Source: an uncultured Eubacteriales bacterium (GTDB taxonomy: Bacteria; Bacillota; Clostridia; Oscillospirales; CAG-272). From it: 25,652 nt of DNA. The stretch covers positions 1-25,652 of the forward strand of contig URHR01000025.1 in NCBI GenBank assembly GCA_900547725.1, read 5' to 3'. Both the position numbers and the translations under genes were made by a program. The notes under the pieces were generated by a model. That model was not told the DNA's origin, did no database searches, and saw only the letters and a list, made by a program, of their open reading frames with translations. Shown here in pieces: positions 23,743 to 25,652 of this stretch. The first letter of the stretch is position 1. Each line of letters starts with the position of its first letter.

Positions 23743-23778
23743 ATTTTCAGAAATCCTCCTTATATTGTCGTATTGTCG

Positions 23779-23803
23779 AAAAAAGCCCCGAAAAATCGGG
23801 GCT
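23779..23803 (-). terminator. Terminator of the tRNA-Ser fragment
   Basis: An 8-bp stem AGCCCCGA/TCGGGGCT (23803-23796 with 23791-23784) is followed by TTTTT on the minus strand. It begins 3 bases after the CCA end and looks like the native terminator of a tRNA gene. Confidence 0.85.
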
Positions 23804-23805
23804 TA

Positions 23806-23861
23806 TGGCGGAGGGAAAGGGATTCGAACCCTTGTGAGATTGCTCTCAAACGGTTTTCAAG
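23806..23861 (-). tRNA. 3' fragment of tRNA-Ser(UGA), probable integration (att) scar
   Basis: On the minus strand the sequence matches the 3' part of a tRNA-Ser. It has an anticodon loop CUUGAAA with anticodon UGA, the 3' anticodon stem ACCGU, and a long variable arm (UGAGA/UCUCA). The T arm is AAGGG-UUCGAAU-CCCUU, then come the acceptor strand UCCCUCC, G and encoded CCA. The bases upstream (GTGCC) cannot pair with the anticodon stem, and the acceptor 5' strand and D arm are absent. It is therefore a truncated, non-functional copy. Integrases commonly recombine in the anticodon loop or T arm and leave such a fragment at one junction. Since the tRNA's own terminator follows the CCA, the chromosome is probably on the low-coordinate side and the element on the high-coordinate side. 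Confidence 0.85.
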
Positions 23862-23919
23862 GCACATCAACCTGCCGGAAATTAAGGAATTTTAGAAGAC
23901 GATAACGGACGATAAAAGA

Positions 23920-23961
23920 AGCTGAAAGCCCAGTATTTACAAGGGTTTTCGGCTCTTTTTT
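23920..23961 (+). terminator. Plus-strand hairpin with T-run next to the att scar
   Basis: A 12-bp stem with two G-U pairs (23920-23931 with 23943-23954) is followed by CTTTTTT (23955-23961). It would stop plus-strand transcripts. On the supposed element side it may mark the element's end. Confidence 0.65.
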
Positions 23962-24013
23962 GTTCGAACTTCAAAAAATCCTTGTGCCATAAGGCATAGC
24001 GATTTCTAAAAAT

Positions 24014-24037
24014 ATTTCTAAAAAAATTTTTAGAAAT
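24014..24037. repeat. Short perfect inverted repeat in AT-rich spacer
   Basis: ATTTCTAAAAA (24014-24024) and its reverse complement (24027-24037) face each other with a 2-base gap. A further direct copy of the left arm lies at 24002-24012. It could be a protein-binding site such as an excisionase or integrase arm site, or a weak hairpin. The surrounding 23962-24268 shows no convincing gene. Confidence 0.5.
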
Positions 24038-24268
24038 TCTTTTAGAGATGCATCCCCGTTTGTGTGGTTCCTGCTGCCGAGTTTGATGCGGTCGTTCCCT
24101 GTCACAGCACTTCACGGCGCAAATATTTCACCGCTGTAAGCAAAGAGTACCGCTCCGCCAAAGCCGGATTGATAACTTGAATTTATTATAACACAAAGTA
24201 ACAGAGATTGCAAGAGATAAGAATCAGCAAATTATTCCGCAAATTCAAAAATATTATTCCGAACCCTA

Positions 24269-24297
24269 TTGAATTTATGCCGAAAATGTGGTATACT
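24269..24297 (+). promoter_or_regulatory. SigmaA promoter with extended -10 for the Fic gene
   Basis: TTGAAT (24269-24274) and TATACT (24292-24297) are separated by 17 bp, and TGg precedes the -10 box. The Fic start codon is 53 bases downstream. Confidence 0.78.
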
Positions 24298-24349
24298 TAT
24301 AATGGCAAATTATAAAAATTCGAAATCTCAACGTGACGAGGTATGAATC

Positions 24350-25225
24350 ATGGCTATGACGACCAAGCAAGCCGCCGAGAAATGGGGCATCTCCGACAGA
24401 CGCGTCCGTACGCTCTGCGTAAACGGACAGATTGACGGCGCATGGCGCGAGGGTAAACTCTGGTTTGTCCCCGATAACGCTCCAAAACCTGCAGACGGAC
24501 GTATTCGCGGAAAGGAAACCCTTCTCGCCCAAATTGAAAGAAAGAAAAAAGAACTCGACGGTCGCAGACCGCTTACCGAAGGTGAAGTGGCGCGTCTGAA
24601 CGAGGACTTCATGATCGAATATACTTACAACTCCAACGCAATCGAGGGCAACACCTTAACTTTACGTGAAATCGATATGGTTCTGAAGGGCTTGACCATC
24701 GATCAAAAACCGCTGAAGGATCACATGGAAGCGGTCGGTCATAAAGATGCGTTCTATTTCATCTGCGACCTTGTCAAGGATCACACTCCCCTTTCTGAAT
24801 CGGTCATCAAGCAGATCCACTCCCTCGTCCTTGCGGATAAACCTCTTGATCGTGGCGTATACCGCAGAGTGCCTGTTCGCATCATGGGCGCAAAGCAGGA
24901 ACCTGTCCAGCCCTATCTCATTGAGCCAAAAATGAATGACCTTATGCAGCAGTACGCGACCGATGAGCGCAATATCGTGGAAAAACTCGCCGACCTGCAT
25001 ATCGCGTTTGAGGCCATCCATCCCTTCATCGACGGCAACGGCAGAACCGGACGCCTCATCATCAACCTTGAACTGATGAAAGCCGGCTACCCCCCCATCG
25101 ATATCAAGTTCACCGATAGAATGAGATATTACGATGCATTTGATCGTCCTGCCGATATGGTAACTCTATTTGCGGAGTATCTCAATAAGCGATTGGATCA
25201 GTATTTAGAGGTACTGGAACATTAA
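24350..25225 (+). CDS. Fic family AMP-transferase with N-terminal helix-turn-helix
   Basis: Fic proteins transfer AMP (or related groups) onto hydroxyl side chains of target proteins. This one has 291 residues. Residues of about 4-45 (TTKQAAEKWGISDRRVRTLC, ending in KLWFVPD) resemble an excisionase/MerR-type winged helix-turn-helix. S95-NAI-E99-G (SNAIEGN) fits the (S/T)xxxE(G/N) inhibitory helix of class II Fic proteins, which blocks productive ATP binding. The catalytic motif HPFIDGNGRTGR occupies 224-235, with every key residue present, so the enzyme should be active once relieved of inhibition. The start ATG 24350 follows GAGGT (24338-24342). It lies in the AT-richer accessory region beyond the tRNA-Ser scar and has its own promoter. 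The next gene starts 10 bases after its stop and is probably co-transcribed. Target and biological role are not shown by the sequence. Confidence 0.92.
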   Translation: MAMTTKQAAEKWGISDRRVRTLCVNGQIDGAWREGKLWFVPDNAPKPADGRIRGKETLLAQIERKKKELDGRRPLTEGEVARLNEDFMIEYTYNSNAIEGNTLTLREIDMVLKGLTIDQKPLKDHMEAVGHKDAFYFICDLVKDHTPLSESVIKQIHSLVLADKPLDRGVYRRVPVRIMGAKQEPVQPYLIEPKMNDLMQQYATDERNIVEKLADLHIAFEAIHPFIDGNGRTGRLIINLELMKAGYPPIDIKFTDRMRYYDAFDRPADMVTLFAEYLNKRLDQYLEVLEH

Positions 25226-25235
25226 GGAGAAATAC

Positions 25236-25652
25236 ATGGAAGCTATTATTGCAAGTGTTTTGGGCGGCTTGGTTGGCGGTCTTTTTACCTTCCTTGGTGT
25301 ATGGATGACGATACATCACGAAAACAAAAAGACACGCCAAGAAGAACGCAAACGGCAGAAAGAAAAAGAAGAACAGTTATTTGAAAATCGACCCCGTCTT
25401 GAAATTATGGGCTATAAGAAACTCGGCAAATATTCCCAACAAAGAAAAGTCGATGCATGTGTCCTTCTCTGCAGTATAAAAGAATACAAAAACGAAGGAA
25501 GAGCTATGTTCTTCTATGACGAATCCGTTATTACACCGGAAAATTGGGTTTGCGTAGAATACACTCTCCGTAATACAGGACATACCGAAATAGATCACAT
25601 TTATTTTTCTACAAACCTTCCCAAAAACACCGCTATGTTTAATGTTCTTAAT
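25236..25652 (+). CDS. Partial membrane-anchored protein of unknown function
   Basis: This open frame runs off the right edge after 139 codons. It starts at ATG 25236 behind AAGGAGA (25224-25230), 10 bases after the Fic stop. Residues of about 4-26 (IIASVLGGLVGGLFTFLGVW) form one membrane helix. They are followed by a highly charged, Glu/Lys/Arg/Gln-rich segment (about 28-50) that could be a short coiled coil. A soluble region follows with ENRPRLEIMGYKKL and VEYTLRNTGHTEIDHIYF, which looks like a beta-strand domain. I do not recognise the family. Co-transcription with the Fic gene suggests a linked function or shared cargo status, but this is inference. The missing C-terminus prevents a stronger call. 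Confidence 0.75.
   Translation, partial: MEAIIASVLGGLVGGLFTFLGVWMTIHHENKKTRQEERKRQKEKEEQLFENRPRLEIMGYKKLGKYSQQRKVDACVLLCSIKEYKNEGRAMFFYDESVITPENWVCVEYTLRNTGHTEIDHIYFSTNLPKNTAMFNVLN

Noticed and set aside
23695..23905. Short plus-strand open frames running through the tRNA fragment
   Set aside because: They read the antisense strand of a tRNA gene, a common source of false proteins.
23882..24115. A 77-codon minus-strand open frame next to the att scar
   Set aside because: It crosses a strong hairpin and the 24014-24037 inverted repeat, lacks a clear ribosome binding site, and resembles no known protein.

Overview
The window looks like chromosomal DNA of an uncultured, fairly GC-rich member of the Clostridia (Oscillospirales/Christensenellales-like; rank below class not resolved). 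The signs are Gram-positive-style Shine-Dalgarno sites and sigmaA promoters, a SipW-type TasA-like secreted protein, the single-chain clostridial form of PurL, a PurF with the iron-sulfur cysteines of the Bacillus type, and a ZTP riboswitch in front of the purine operon.

Layout, left to right. 1-205: a CAGA tetranucleotide repeat at the very edge, then hairpins. 206-1835: secreted TasA/camelysin-like protein plus terminator. 1887-4683: promoter, a polytopic membrane protein, and metG, which starts 4 nt after it. 4684-4954: a gene-free stretch made of nested palindromes (probable interspersed repeat). 4955-6776: gpsA and tatD, coupled. 6838-9087: a strong promoter, an EF-G-2-like translational GTPase whose G3 motif is DTPGY rather than DTPGH, and a terminator.

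9106-22295 (minus strand): a ten-gene purine operon read from right to left: promoter, ZTP aptamer overlapping an intrinsic terminator, purE, purC, purF, purM, purN, an archaeal-type IMP cyclohydrolase (PurO family), a stand-alone AICAR transformylase, purD, purL, and fhs. The operon encodes most of the route from PRPP to IMP. The adenylosuccinate lyase PurB is not in the window, nor is PurK. The usual bifunctional PurH is replaced by two separate genes. Fhs makes the 10-formyl-THF that PurN and the AICAR transformylase consume. ZMP/ZTP accumulates when that cofactor is short, so the riboswitch should turn on both the pathway and the cofactor supply.

22300-25652: visibly more AT-rich accessory DNA. 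It holds a protein of unknown function (22579-23742), a 3' fragment of a tRNA-Ser(UGA) gene with its own terminator (23806-23861), and, beyond it, a Fic-domain protein with an N-terminal helix-turn-helix, followed by the start of a small membrane-anchored protein that runs off the window. The tRNA fragment is best explained as an attachment-site scar, with the integrated element extending to the right. No integrase or CRISPR array is visible, and no intact RNA gene either. The right-hand region is the best place to look for something undescribed, but the sequence alone does not prove a new system.
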